Below the pieces are notes generated by a model. The model was not told the DNA's origin. It worked only from the letters and a program-made list of their open reading frames with translations, and did no database searches. Positions 32,859-42,157 of a DNA stretch of 57,691 nucleotides are shown here, in pieces; position 1 is the stretch's first letter; each line of letters opens with the position of its first letter. The position numbers and the translations under genes are program-made. Origin of the DNA: Paenibacillus sp. A3. GTDB taxonomy: Bacteria > Bacillota > Bacilli > Paenibacillales > NBRC-103111. The DNA is taken from the NCBI RefSeq assembly GCF_001399685.1, contig NZ_JTHN01000144.1, forward strand, positions 1 to 57,691, given 5' to 3'.

Positions 32859-34208
32859 ATGGCAAAAGCGATGAAGTGGGCGCAGGTCGCCTTGGCCGGG
32901 TCGCTGGCCGTAAGTCTGGCCGCATGCGGAACGGATGCGAATAAACCGACGGCAGGCAGCGGCGGCACGGCGTCAAGCGGAGAGGCGGCGAAGGAGAAGG
33001 ACAAGCCAGGTGCGGTGACGATCACCTTCCAGAACATTTATCCGGACCCGACCGCGCCGAATCATAAAATTATGAAGAAAATCATCGCCGATTACACCGC
33101 AGCGCATCCGAACATCAAGATCGAGCTGGATTCCCTCAATACCGACCAGCAAAAGCTGAAGCTCAAAACGCAAGCCGCAGCCAAAGAAGTGCCGGACATC
33201 ACGATTGTGAACCCCGCCGCCCAGATGAAGCCGTTCGTCGATGCGGGCCTGCTCGCGCCGCTGAACGATATGCTCGACCAGAACGGGCTGAAGGATACGT
33301 TCCAAAAAGGCATCCTCGACTACTATTCGTTCAACAATAACGTGTATGCGCTTCCGGACGGCAACAATATTGCGGTCGTCTTCTATAACAAAGAGCTGTT
33401 CAGCCAAGCGGGCGTCGAAGTGCCGAAGACGTTCGAAGAAATGATCGAAGTCGTCAAGAAGCTGAAAGCCAAAGGCATTACGCCGATCGCCATCGGGGAA
33501 AAGGACAGCTGGACCGGGTCGTTCCTGTTCATGAACATGCTGCTTCGCACGAATAACGGTCCCGGCTTCCTGAAGGACGTGCTGGACAAAAAGAAGACGT
33601 TCAGCGACCCGGCATTTACCGATGCGGCAAGCAAATTCCAGGACCTGGTCCAGGCAGGCGCGTTCCAGGAAGGAGCGACCTCGTTTGACTACAATGCGGG
33701 GGAGAACCTGTTCAAGACGGGCAAAAGCGCGATGTATATCATGGGAACCTGGGCCACCGGCGCGATCGACGATTCGTCGGTCAAAGGCAAAATCGGCGTC
33801 TTCAAGTTCCCAACCGTGGGGGGCAAGGGTAACCCGGATCAGTACATGATTGCTCCCGGCAGCGCCTTCGCCGTATCGGCAACGAGCAAGCATCTGAAGG
33901 AAACGAAGGAATTCCTGAATTATTTCATGATCAACTTCCCGAAGGTATCCTTCGAGATGAAGAACGCCGTCGGGATTGGGCAGAAGGTGGAAGGCGACTT
34001 CAAGGCGGCCGGTTATTCGCAGCTTGCCATGGATATCCTTGAGCTGTTCAAAAACATACAGGGCGGTGATCTTGCCTTCGATAATACGATGAACCCGGGA
34101 ACGGCGCAGGCGCATCTGACCAGCATCCAGAATTTGTTCGTCCAGAAAAAAGATCCGAAGGATGTCGCCAAGGAGCATCAGACCGCCTTCGAAACGAACA
34201 ACAAGTAA
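32859..34208 (+). CDS. Extracellular solute-binding lipoprotein, carbohydrate ABC importer
   Basis: 449 residues. A lipoprotein signal ends in SLAAC (Cys23), then a Gly/Ser/Ala-rich tether; the mature part is a family-1 sugar binding protein (TITFQNIYPDPTAP, AAKEVPDITIVNPAAQMKPFVDAGLLAPL, YALPDGNNIAVVFYNKELF, GKSAMYIMGTWATG). The ATG at 32859 follows GAGGGGG; an in-frame ATG at 32826 is an alternative. The two permeases follow, but no ATPase gene: such CUT1 systems usually share one MsmX-like ATPase encoded elsewhere. The YesM/YesN genes downstream probably control it. Confidence 0.92.
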   Translation: MAKAMKWAQVALAGSLAVSLAACGTDANKPTAGSGGTASSGEAAKEKDKPGAVTITFQNIYPDPTAPNHKIMKKIIADYTAAHPNIKIELDSLNTDQQKLKLKTQAAAKEVPDITIVNPAAQMKPFVDAGLLAPLNDMLDQNGLKDTFQKGILDYYSFNNNVYALPDGNNIAVVFYNKELFSQAGVEVPKTFEEMIEVVKKLKAKGITPIAIGEKDSWTGSFLFMNMLLRTNNGPGFLKDVLDKKKTFSDPAFTDAASKFQDLVQAGAFQEGATSFDYNAGENLFKTGKSAMYIMGTWATGAIDDSSVKGKIGVFKFPTVGGKGNPDQYMIAPGSAFAVSATSKHLKETKEFLNYFMINFPKVSFEMKNAVGIGQKVEGDFKAAGYSQLAMDILELFKNIQGGDLAFDNTMNPGTAQAHLTSIQNLFVQKKDPKDVAKEHQTAFETNNK

Positions 34209-34253
34209 CGACGATACGACCACCAGATTCGGAATGAAAGGGGATTGCCGCAG

Positions 34254-34274
34254 CGCGCGCCGGAGAGGCGCGCG
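34254..34274 (+). terminator. GC-rich hairpin between binding protein and permease genes
   Basis: CGCGCGCC (34254-34261) pairs with GGCGCGCG (34267-34274) around GGAGA. The T run is missing, so it is more likely a message-stabilising or attenuating hairpin that leaves more binding-protein transcript than permease transcript. Confidence 0.6.
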
Positions 34275-34376
34275 TTCCCTTGCCCAAACGTAAAAACGAA
34301 ACCAAAAAGTTCCGCTTCAACCATCTCATGCTCCACACTACCGGTCACATTTTGCCAAAGGAGGTGCCCTTGAGCC

Positions 34377-35267
34377 GTGCATGCCATGAAGGTTTCCCGG
34401 CGGACGATCGCCGTCTTCGTACTTCCCTGCCTGCTGCTCTATATCGGTCTGGTGTTCGTCCCGATCCTTGTGTCATTCTACAGCGCCATGCTGGATTGGA
34501 ACGGCATCGGCGAAGCGCGGTTTATCGGGCTGGACAATTTCAAGGAGCTGTTTACGAAGGATGCGGTGTTTTGGCCGTCCGTAGGCCGGACGCTGATGTT
34601 CGCTTTATTTTCCATGGCCGAGATTCCGATCGCGCTGTTCGTCGCCATCCTGATCAGCCGTTATGTGCGCAAGCCTAATTTTCTCGTCTCCAGCTATTTT
34701 CTACCGGTCATTTTATCCGTTGTCGTCGTAGGGCAGCTATGGAAAACGGTTTACAACCCCGCTTCGCTCGGAGGTATGCTGAACCAGCTGCTGATGATGG
34801 TCGGCTTGGATTCGTGGACGAAGCCGTGGCTGACCGATCCGAATACGGCGATGATCGCGCTGTATTTCGTCGCGCTGTGGCAGTATCTCGGCTACCATGT
34901 GCTGATCCAGTTCACGGGCATCCAGAACATTCCGTCCGAAATCTACGAAGCGGCACGGATCGACGGAGCGGAGGGCTTTACGGCGGACCGCTACATTACG
35001 TTCCCGATGGTTATCCCGATTTTTAAAATTTCGCTGGTCCTCGCCATCATCGGCTCGCTGCAAGCGTTCGATATGATCATGGTCATGACCGGGGGCGGTC
35101 CGGCCCATGCGACGGACGTGACGTCCACCCACATGTACAACATGTCGTTCCTGTCGATGCGGTACGGGTACGGCAGCGCGATGGCGGTGTTTCTGGTCGT
35201 CGAATGTCTGGCCGCGACGCTGTTGCTGAACGCGGTATTCCGGCGGATCGAGGGCAAGCTATCTTGA
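34377..35267 (+). CDS. Sugar ABC transporter permease (MalF/LacF/UgpA type)
   Basis: 296 residues, six predicted membrane segments; the EAA loop reads EIYEAARIDGAEGFTADRY (about residue 195-215). The start is the GTG at 34377, 11 bases after AAGGAGGTG; an ATG at 34386 is in frame but too far from that site. It pairs with the next gene to form the membrane channel of the importer. Confidence 0.92.
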   Translation: MHAMKVSRRTIAVFVLPCLLLYIGLVFVPILVSFYSAMLDWNGIGEARFIGLDNFKELFTKDAVFWPSVGRTLMFALFSMAEIPIALFVAILISRYVRKPNFLVSSYFLPVILSVVVVGQLWKTVYNPASLGGMLNQLLMMVGLDSWTKPWLTDPNTAMIALYFVALWQYLGYHVLIQFTGIQNIPSEIYEAARIDGAEGFTADRYITFPMVIPIFKISLVLAIIGSLQAFDMIMVMTGGGPAHATDVTSTHMYNMSFLSMRYGYGSAMAVFLVVECLAATLLLNAVFRRIEGKLS

Positions 35268-35286
35268 GGACAGGAGGGACGTTCCG

Positions 35287-36174
35287 ATGTCGATAAATTC
35301 ATCCCCGAATGCGGCCGTGCAGCGAACTTCCGTACGGCTGCGGAGCAAGACGTTCAAGTGGAAAAAGGCGGCGGTGCTGCCGTTCCTGTCCGTCCTGTTC
35401 GTCACGCAGCTGTATCCGCTCGTCTGGCTGGTGCTGTATTCGTTCAAAACGAACGAAGAAATATTGGACGGCAGCTTCTTTTCCTTGCCCCGCGAGCTGC
35501 GGTGGCAGAACTACAAGGATGCCTACGAGGGCGGGCATTACCTGCAATATTTGTTCAACAGCCTGCTCGTTACCTCGGTGACGGTGGCATTGGTCATCGT
35601 GCTTAGCGCGATGGTCGCTTATGCGATCACGCGGTTTCGCTGGCGCTACGGCACGCTGGTCATGACTTTGTTTCTGATCGGGATCATGATTCCGCTTCAA
35701 GCCACGCTGCTGCCCCTTATGATCATTTTCAAAAACATCGGCATTCTCAATACGCATTTGGCTCTAATCTTGCCTTACATTACGTTCTCGACTCCGATTG
35801 CGGTGTTCGTCTTGAGCGGGTTCATGAAATCGATCCCGTACGAAATCGAAGAGTCCGCCATTATGGACGGGGCCAGCGTGTACCGGACGTTCCGCAGCAT
35901 CATTATGCCGGTCTCGATCCCGCCGATCATGACGGTGTGCATCCTGACCTTTATCTCGATCTGGAACGAGTACATTTTGGCGGCGACGTTCATTTCGTCG
36001 GAGAAGCTCAAGACGCTGCCGTTCGGCGTCAACAGCTTCATCGGCCAATATTCGGTCAATTACGGCGCAATCGGAGCGCTGCTCGTGCTTGGGGCGCTGC
36101 CGGTCATCGTCATCTATTTTGCGTTGTCGGAACGGATCACGAAAGGCATGGTGGCCGGGGCTGTGAAAGGCTAG
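35287..36174 (+). CDS. Sugar ABC transporter permease (MalG/LacG/UgpE type)
   Basis: 295 residues, six membrane segments, EAA loop EIEESAIMDGASVYRTFRSI (about residue 195-215). An ATG 19 bases after the first permease, behind GGACAGGAGGG. It is the second half of the channel. ATPase is not encoded here. Confidence 0.92.
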   Translation: MSINSSPNAAVQRTSVRLRSKTFKWKKAAVLPFLSVLFVTQLYPLVWLVLYSFKTNEEILDGSFFSLPRELRWQNYKDAYEGGHYLQYLFNSLLVTSVTVALVIVLSAMVAYAITRFRWRYGTLVMTLFLIGIMIPLQATLLPLMIIFKNIGILNTHLALILPYITFSTPIAVFVLSGFMKSIPYEIEESAIMDGASVYRTFRSIIMPVSIPPIMTVCILTFISIWNEYILAATFISSEKLKTLPFGVNSFIGQYSVNYGAIGALLVLGALPVIVIYFALSERITKGMVAGAVKG

Positions 36175-36197
36175 CGGGGGGAGAGCGAACCCGCGTA

Positions 36198-36225
36198 TTC
36201 GCCATCGAAGCCTCCGTGATATGAT
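36198..36225 (+). promoter_or_regulatory. Probable promoter of the YesMN-type two-component genes
   Basis: TTCGCC (36198-36203), a 16-base spacer and TATGAT (36220-36225) lie about 35 bases before the kinase start. The -35 is poor. Readthrough from the permease genes is also possible. Confidence 0.4.
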
Positions 36226-36260
36226 AGGAACAGTAAGGATACGGAAAGGGGAGTTTCCGG

Positions 36261-38078
36261 TTGAAGCGAGGTCTTCATTCCATTCATACCCGTCTGTTTC
36301 TGCTGTTCCTGTTTTGCATGCTCGGGCTGCTGCTTATCGTCAGCGCGCTGTATTACAAGCGGACAACGGATCAACTGCACCAGAAGATCGGGGAGATCGC
36401 GCAAAAAAACTTTTCGCAAACGATGGACTTGTTCGACCTGCTGCTCAAAGGGTACGACAGCCTGACCAAGTCGCTGAACGGCAACCCGGATTTGCAGCGG
36501 CTGCTGCAGGCGCCGTCGAAGCAGGATTCCGCACTGCGCATGATCAACGAACGGACGATCACGAATCTGATCGGGGCGATCTATTACTCCCGGGAGGATA
36601 CGATCGGCATTCATGTCGTGGCGAATTCGGGCGCGATCTACAGCTACGGCAACTCGATGAGCGTTATCGATCCCGGCTTCGCAAACTCCTCGTGGTACCG
36701 CAGCATACGCGAATCGTCCGGCGAAATGGTATGGCTCGGCGTCAAGGAGCACTCGATCATCGATCAGGCGGAAAAAAGGCCCGTGTTCGCCTTCGGACGT
36801 CCGCTTTACGATCTGCATGAGCACCGGCCGATCGGCATCGTGCTCATTGAGACGGACCCGAAGCCGATTTTGTCGGGACTTGCGAACCTGAGCCTGAGCC
36901 CGCGGAGCGAGGTCTACATTTTGTCGAAGGCGAAGCAGGTGATGGCCGTGTCCGCAGGGACGCCGAAGGAGCTATCCGTCGCGGATTATTGGAGCGATGC
37001 GCTCGGCGAAGGCGAGGTCCGGGTCGATCCGCAGGCGGGGCGTCTGATCGTCGCCTCCAAGCCGTCCATGGCGGATTGGCAGGTCGTCAGCTCGACGCCG
37101 GATACCGATCTGAACGTGGAGCAGGATCAGATGAAGCGCTTTTTGCTGCTGGTCATCTCCGTTCTCGTCATCGTCTCGACGGCACTGGCGACGTTCGTTT
37201 CGCGGACGATTTCGTCTCCGCTCAAGCGCCTCATTCAGCAGATGAGGCAGGTGGAGCGCGGCAATTTCCGCGGTCTGCTGCACGTCAAGTCGTACGAAGA
37301 AATAAACATTCTGGTTGCGTCCTTCAACCAGATGGTCAACCGGATGGACGAATTGATCGAAAGAGTCAAAGCGGTGTCCATCAGCGAAAAAAATGCCCAG
37401 CTGCTGGCGCTGCAATCGCAGGTGAACCCGCATTTTCTGTATAACACGCTCGATATGATTTATTGGATGCTTGACGAAAAAGGGAACGAACGGCTCGGCA
37501 AAGTTGTGTTATCGCTTTCACATATGTTCCGCTACAGCAGCCATTGGGAAGGCTCCTCCGAGGTTTGGCTGCGCGACGAACTGGAGCAGATCCGGGACTA
37601 TCTCACGATCATCGAAGCGCGGCTCGAAGGCAGGGTCTCCGTCGAACTGGACGTCGATCCCCGGTGGCAGCATATTCGGCTGCCGAAAATGACGCTGCAG
37701 CCGGTGATCGAGAACGCGGTCAAGCACGGACTCGAGCGGTTGGACCGTCCCGGCGTGCTGCGCGTCTACGCGAAGGCGGACGACTGTCAGCTCCGGCTGT
37801 ATGTGGAGGATAACGGCAGCGGCATGGAGCCGCAGGTGCTTGACCGGCTGCGGCGTTCGCTCGGAGCGAATGCCGTGACGTTGGGAGAGGACAGTAGGCT
37901 TGCGGTGGTTGAGACCGGGGAAGTGCGGCGAGGCGGGATCGGCTTGCAGAACGTGCACCGCCGGCTGGGACTGATGTTCGGAGAAGCGTACGGGCTGCAC
38001 ATCGATAGCTCGCCGGGGGCCGGAACGACGGTGACGATCTCGATGCCGCTGCCCGGGGAAGGGGGAACGGAAGCATGA
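36261..38078 (+). CDS. YesM-type sensor histidine kinase
   Basis: 605 residues from TTG 36261 behind AAAGGGGAG. Membrane segment (~10-30), a large extracellular Cache-like sensor domain (~35-285), a second membrane segment (~290-310), HAMP (SRTISSPLKRLIQQM), then the His_kinase module: ALQSQVNPHFLYNTLD (phosphoacceptor His391) and the ATP-binding N box MTLQPVIENAVKHGL with G box DNGSGM. It likely senses a sugar or the loaded binding protein and activates the response regulator that follows with a 4-base overlap (ATGA). Confidence 0.92.
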   Translation: MKRGLHSIHTRLFLLFLFCMLGLLLIVSALYYKRTTDQLHQKIGEIAQKNFSQTMDLFDLLLKGYDSLTKSLNGNPDLQRLLQAPSKQDSALRMINERTITNLIGAIYYSREDTIGIHVVANSGAIYSYGNSMSVIDPGFANSSWYRSIRESSGEMVWLGVKEHSIIDQAEKRPVFAFGRPLYDLHEHRPIGIVLIETDPKPILSGLANLSLSPRSEVYILSKAKQVMAVSAGTPKELSVADYWSDALGEGEVRVDPQAGRLIVASKPSMADWQVVSSTPDTDLNVEQDQMKRFLLLVISVLVIVSTALATFVSRTISSPLKRLIQQMRQVERGNFRGLLHVKSYEEINILVASFNQMVNRMDELIERVKAVSISEKNAQLLALQSQVNPHFLYNTLDMIYWMLDEKGNERLGKVVLSLSHMFRYSSHWEGSSEVWLRDELEQIRDYLTIIEARLEGRVSVELDVDPRWQHIRLPKMTLQPVIENAVKHGLERLDRPGVLRVYAKADDCQLRLYVEDNGSGMEPQVLDRLRRSLGANAVTLGEDSRLAVVETGEVRRGGIGLQNVHRRLGLMFGEAYGLHIDSSPGAGTTVTISMPLPGEGGTEA

Positions 38079-39259
38079 ATCTGCTCATTGTGGATGACGA
38101 AAAGGTGATCCGGGAAGGAGTCAAGCGTACGGTCCGGGGGACGTTTCCGGACGCGGAGGTGCATTTGGCCGCTACACCGGAGGAAGCGGTGGAGACGCTT
38201 GCCTCCTGCCGGATCGATGTCGTGCTGACGGATATTTTGATGCCGGGAATGACCGGACTGGAATTGATGCGCCTAACCCGGCGCAGGCATCCGCAGGTGA
38301 AATGGGTCGTCATCTCCGCGCACTCGGAATTTGCGTATGCGCAGGAAGCGGTCCGGCTCGGAGCCCGCGATTACCTGCTGAAGCCGATCGGCAAGGAACG
38401 GCTGATCGAGCTGATTCATACGCTGCAGGAAGAGCTGCGCCAAGAGCATGCCGTATCGGCGGAAAGCCGGCTTTTGAAGCAAAATCTGAAATATTTGCGC
38501 GAGGCGGTATTCCAGCGGTGGGCAGCGGGGCTCGATATCGGCCGCTTCGACATGTCGGCTCTCGAACGGAGCTACCCCGAATTTCATCTGGTCTTGGTCA
38601 CGCTGGACAGTCCGGGGAAAGCGCATCTGGAGCATTTTATCGTCGACAACGTGCTTTCCGAGCTGATCGAGATGCGGGGCGACGGATTCGCCGCCAGCCT
38701 GGACAGCCATCATCTGCTCGGGCTCGTGACCCTGCGTCCGGGCACGGCGATCGAAGCTTTCCATGAGGAGCTTCATACCCACTTGAAGCGCTATGTGAAG
38801 GTGCCGTTCCAGATCGTTCACAGCGGGCTGGTGCCGGATATCCGCTTGGTGCCGGAACAGGTAAGGCGGCTGCGCTCCCGGACGGCGGCGCCGGCGGCTG
38901 CGGCCGAGCGCGAGCCCTGCGGAGACAGTCCCGTCGAGGTGGCGCTGCAATATATCCGCATGCATTTCCACAGCGACCTGTCCTTGGAGAAGGTGGCGTC
39001 CGTCGTGTATTTGAATCCGGTCTATTTCAGCCAGCTCTTCAAGCAAAAGACCGGACAGGGGTACAAGGAATACGTGATCCATCTGCGAATGGAGCGGGCC
39101 AAAGAGCTGCTGAAGGACCCGCAGCTTAGGCTCGCCGACGTGGCTGAGCGGATCGGCTACCAGGACATGCGGCATTTTACGCAGGTGTTCCGCAAAAAAT
39201 TCATGCAGACGCCGACCGAGTTCCGGCAGCGTTTGTCGGCGGGAGAAGGGCGCGGCTGA
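38075..39259 (+). CDS. YesN-type response regulator with AraC DNA-binding domain
   Basis: 394 residues. The receiver domain has DDE (7-9 region), phosphoacceptor Asp in VVLTDILMPGM (~51) and Lys in YLLKPI (~103); a middle helical region and a C-terminal AraC pair of helix-turn-helix units follow (SLEKVASVVYLNPVYFSQLF, RLADVAERIGYQDMRHFTQV). It probably activates the ABC operon and itself. Its last 103 bases overlap tail-to-tail with a DUF3147 gene on the other strand. Confidence 0.92.
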   Translation: MNLLIVDDEKVIREGVKRTVRGTFPDAEVHLAATPEEAVETLASCRIDVVLTDILMPGMTGLELMRLTRRRHPQVKWVVISAHSEFAYAQEAVRLGARDYLLKPIGKERLIELIHTLQEELRQEHAVSAESRLLKQNLKYLREAVFQRWAAGLDIGRFDMSALERSYPEFHLVLVTLDSPGKAHLEHFIVDNVLSELIEMRGDGFAASLDSHHLLGLVTLRPGTAIEAFHEELHTHLKRYVKVPFQIVHSGLVPDIRLVPEQVRRLRSRTAAPAAAAEREPCGDSPVEVALQYIRMHFHSDLSLEKVASVVYLNPVYFSQLFKQKTGQGYKEYVIHLRMERAKELLKDPQLRLADVAERIGYQDMRHFTQVFRKKFMQTPTEFRQRLSAGEGRG

Positions 39260-39567
39260 CGGCCTAAAGTGAGAAGCCATCCTCCCGCCCCTAAAGCTAA
39301 CGAAACAAACAGATGAAGAGAATGCTGCAAGGATAGGCCGACAATGACCAGCATGACCACAGTTGCAGGAAGTCCGGATACGACGCCAAAAGCAAATTTG
39401 CTTAACGTATCCGTCTGTTCGCCCTGCATATGGAGCCACACGATGCTCAAAAGGCTAACGATGGGCAATGCCGCAATGATTCCGCCCTGAGCCGGAAATC
39501 TGCGCGCCACTTCCGTAATGATCCCGATAATGACCGCCGATACAAGCACTTTAACGATAGCGTACAT
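39157..39567 (-). CDS. DUF3147 membrane protein with run-on C-terminus
   Basis: 136 residues. The DUF3147 part is about the first 95: MYAIVKVLVSAVIIGIITEV, GGIIAALPIVSLLS, SKFAFGVVSGLPATVVML, LFVSLALGAGGWLLTL. It has four short membrane segments. The last ~40 residues (RQPRPSPADKRC onward) are the reverse of the response regulator 3' end and look non-native, as if the original stop was lost. It overlaps the MarR gene by 17 bases and is likely co-translated with it. Function unknown. Confidence 0.75.
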   Translation of the reverse strand: MYAIVKVLVSAVIIGIITEVARRFPAQGGIIAALPIVSLLSIVWLHMQGEQTDTLSKFAFGVVSGLPATVVMLVIVGLSLQHSLHLFVSLALGAGGWLLTLGRQPRPSPADKRCRNSVGVCMNFLRNTCVKCRMSW

Positions 39568-39973
39568 GCTCCGCTTTCTCCTTCAATAAAGTAAATGCGC
39601 CTAGAATAGCTTGCCGCTCTGCCTCCGTCATTTCTGCAAACAGAAGCTCGAGCTTCTCTTCATCGAGACTGGAATGGCGGTGCAGCACTTCATTTCCCGT
39701 CTCGGTTAGTTTAAGAATGACTTTGCGCTCGTCGGCTTTGCTGCGCGCTTTGCACACGTATTGTTTTTCCAACAGGCGTTTGACATGTTCGGAGGCCGTG
39801 TTATGCGACAGTTCCATCGCTTCGGCAATGTCTTTGATGCCGGCTTCGTTTTCTTTTTGAATGACTTGCATAATGCGGATGCTTTGGTGCGTGATCTTTT
39901 CCTTATGGTTATAGCGCAAGCGGTAGTAGATATCCGTCCATAATTGATTCAACTGGGCGATTTCATTGATCAT
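39551..39973 (-). CDS. MarR-family transcriptional regulator
   Basis: 140 residues with a winged helix: HQSIRIMQVIQKENEAGIKDIAEAM, SHNTASEHVKRLLEKQYVCK, then the wing SKADERKVILKLTETG. Such regulators are dimeric and usually repress their own operon. The likely operator is the AT-rich inverted repeat at 39991-40025. A DUF3147 gene follows with an overlap, so the pair may be a small efflux or membrane-stress unit. Confidence 0.9.
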   Translation of the reverse strand: MINEIAQLNQLWTDIYYRLRYNHKEKITHQSIRIMQVIQKENEAGIKDIAEAMELSHNTASEHVKRLLEKQYVCKARSKADERKVILKLTETGNEVLHRHSSLDEEKLELLFAEMTEAERQAILGAFTLLKEKAEHVRYR

Positions 39974-39990
39974 AATGGGATCGCTCCTTA

Positions 39991-40025
39991 TATCGTATGT
40001 TTAGATTATATCTTATATTACGATA
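39991..40025 (-). promoter_or_regulatory. Putative MarR operator/promoter
   Basis: TATCGTA (39991-39997) and TACGATA (40019-40025) form a 7-bp inverted repeat 21 bases apart, in the upstream region of the MarR gene. On the minus strand it covers a TATAAT-like -10. The AAGGAG ribosome binding site lies between it and the start codon. Confidence 0.6.
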
Positions 40026-40067
40026 CAAATGGTGAGGAAGCAAATGGAAGGAAGCACTTGGCCGCTA

Positions 40068-40098
40068 TGGACAAAACAACCCCGGCGCGTGATACAAT
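40068..40098 (+). promoter_or_regulatory. Promoter of the DHODH-membrane fusion gene
   Basis: TGGACA (40068-40073) and TACAAT (40093-40098) with TG one base ahead of the -10 (extended -10). The spacer is 19 bases, longer than usual, so the TG motif may compensate. Confidence 0.5.
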
Positions 40099-40134
40099 GG
40101 CAGCATATGGATGACGGAGTACGGGAGTGAGAGG

Positions 40135-42111
40135 ATGCCGGATTGGTCGTATCAGACGTTGTTTCGCCCGTTGTTGTTCGGACTTCCCGCCGAGACGGCG
40201 AGGGATTTCACGTTGGGAGCGATGGGCCTGCTTAGCAGACTGCCCGGGGGGACGCTGGTCATCAAGACGCTCGGGCATATGGAGTCGCATCCGATTCTGG
40301 AAAGCGATGCGTGCGGGGGGCTGCGCCTGAAATATCCCGTCGGCCTCAGCGGCGGACTGGATGTTCACGGCACGGCGCATCGGGCGCTGGCTCAATTCGG
40401 GTTCGGATTTATCGAGATCGGCCCGGTGACGGTCCGGGAGGTAACGGACGACCGCGCGATTCGGAGAGAGGTGTCCGGCGAAGCGCTGCTCTATCCGAAC
40501 GTCGGCGCGAACGAAGGGCTGGAAAAGCTCGCCGTGCGTATGCAGCGCAAGCAGGGGCACCGGCTGCCGCTGATGTTCCGGCTGCGGCCGATGCCGGGCG
40601 CATCGCCGGACCAGGCGCTGGCGGAGCTGCGGCTGATGATGGAGCGGCTCGCCCCGTGGGCCGCCGCGTTCTACATCGACAGCGTCGATACGGGCTGGCC
40701 GCCGGAAGCGACGGCAGCGTATCTGAACGCGGTCCGGCAGGCGTCCCGGGAGGTAGCCCCGGGGAAGCCGCTGCTGCTGTACGTGGCGCCGGACGATCCG
40801 GCGGAACGTCTGCAAGCGCTGCTCGGCCGGATCGACGCGGCGGCATGGGAAGGCATCGTCGTGGGCGATGCCGTGCGGACGCCCGAGGGCTTCGTCATCG
40901 GGCGGGAGGCCCTTGCGCCGGGCGTGGAACGGGTGCAGCAGCTTCGACAGCTTGCCGGGCCGGAGCTGACGATCGTTTTGGCCGGGGGCATTCACGAGCC
41001 CCGGGACGCGCTGCTGGCGGTGGAAGCGGGAGCGGATGGCGTGCAGCTCCACAGCGGGCTCGTCTATTCCGGGCCGGGACTGCCGAAGCGGATCAATGAG
41101 GCGCTGATCTACGAGAAGGTGCGGGAGGCGGGGAGTCCGCCGGAAGCGTCCTTTTGGCGAGACTGGGGCTGGATGTGCCTGCTCGGCATCGGCATGGTTA
41201 TCGGCGGCATTTTGGCATGGATGATCGCGGCGACGACGGTCATACTGCCGTACGATGTGTTGTTTCTCGGCATGGATCAGACGATGCTCGGACAGGCGAA
41301 CCGCTGGCTGCTCGGCTTTATGTCGCACGACCGGGTAACGCTGGCGGGGACGATGATCTCCATCGGCATCTTGTACTACCAATTGGCCCGGCACGGGCTG
41401 AGAAAAGGGCTGCATTGGACGAAAACGGCCTTGATGACCTCCGGTCTGGTCGGCTTCAGCAGCTTTTTCCTGTACCTCGGGTACGGGTATTTCGACCCGC
41501 TGCATGCGCTGGCGGCGGCGGTGCTGCTGCCGATGTTCATCCTGGCCATGCGGGCGCGGGCCGACCGGCCTTCGTACGATCCGCCGAATCTGGCGAACGA
41601 CCGGATCTGGCGGCGCGCCCAATGGGGCCAGCTTCTGTTCGTCACGCTCGGCTTCGCGCTTGCCGTCGGCGGTCTCGTGATCGCAGGCGTCGGGATTACC
41701 TTCGTCTTCGTCCCGACGGACCTTGCTTATTTATGCGCGTCGGAGGAGATGCTCGCGGACATCAACGAGCGCTTGATCCCGCTGATCGCGCACGACCGGG
41801 CAGGCTTCGGTGGCGCTCTATTCTCGAACGCCCTCGCCGTGCTGATCATCGCTTTGTGGGGCATCGGCCAAGGCCAGCGCTGGGTCTGGTGGACGCTGCT
41901 GCTGGGCGGCTTTCCCGGCTTTCTGGCGGGCCTCAGCGTGCATTTTCAAATCGGCTACACCGATTTCGTCCATCTGCTTCCCGCGTACTTCGCCTGCCTG
42001 CTGTATGTAGGCGGCTTGATTCTGCTGTATCCGTATTTGATGCGGCGGCCCGTACGAAGCGGAATTCATGGCGGCAGGGCAAGTCAGGCGTTGCCCGCAT
42101 CCGATAGATGA
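40135..42111 (+). CDS. Dihydroorotate dehydrogenase-like domain fused to a polytopic membrane domain
   Basis: 658 residues from ATG 40135, behind GGGAGTGAGAGG. The N-terminal ~335 residues follow class-2 DHODH: LSGGLDVHGTAHRALAQFGFGF (FMN site), EIGPVTVREV, and at the end IVLAGGIHEPRDALLAVEAG and LVYSGPGLPKRI (phosphate site). The catalytic Ser segment (normally SPNTPG) reads DSVDTGWP, and the usual lysine-containing V-K-x-x-P-D reads LLLYVAPDD, so pyrimidine synthesis is doubtful though FMN may still bind. The C-terminal ~300 residues have about eight membrane segments and no family I can name. It is transcribed alone and ends in a strong terminator. It may be a membrane flavoprotein. Confidence 0.85.
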   Translation: MPDWSYQTLFRPLLFGLPAETARDFTLGAMGLLSRLPGGTLVIKTLGHMESHPILESDACGGLRLKYPVGLSGGLDVHGTAHRALAQFGFGFIEIGPVTVREVTDDRAIRREVSGEALLYPNVGANEGLEKLAVRMQRKQGHRLPLMFRLRPMPGASPDQALAELRLMMERLAPWAAAFYIDSVDTGWPPEATAAYLNAVRQASREVAPGKPLLLYVAPDDPAERLQALLGRIDAAAWEGIVVGDAVRTPEGFVIGREALAPGVERVQQLRQLAGPELTIVLAGGIHEPRDALLAVEAGADGVQLHSGLVYSGPGLPKRINEALIYEKVREAGSPPEASFWRDWGWMCLLGIGMVIGGILAWMIAATTVILPYDVLFLGMDQTMLGQANRWLLGFMSHDRVTLAGTMISIGILYYQLARHGLRKGLHWTKTALMTSGLVGFSSFFLYLGYGYFDPLHALAAAVLLPMFILAMRARADRPSYDPPNLANDRIWRRAQWGQLLFVTLGFALAVGGLVIAGVGITFVFVPTDLAYLCASEEMLADINERLIPLIAHDRAGFGGALFSNALAVLIIALWGIGQGQRWVWWTLLLGGFPGFLAGLSVHFQIGYTDFVHLLPAYFACLLYVGGLILLYPYLMRRPVRSGIHGGRASQALPASDR

Positions 42112-42157
42112 TGGGAAGGGAGTAAGCTGCTGCCCGGGTACGATCCGTACCGGGGAC

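Noticed and set aside
32973..34223. 416-codon minus-strand frame under the sugar-binding protein
   Set aside because: The plus strand has a clear lipoprotein signal and binding-protein motifs; the reverse frame has none.
34254..34274. Full transcription terminator between binding protein and permease
   Set aside because: Strong GC stem but no T run, and the permeases need the transcript; kept as a hairpin of uncertain role.
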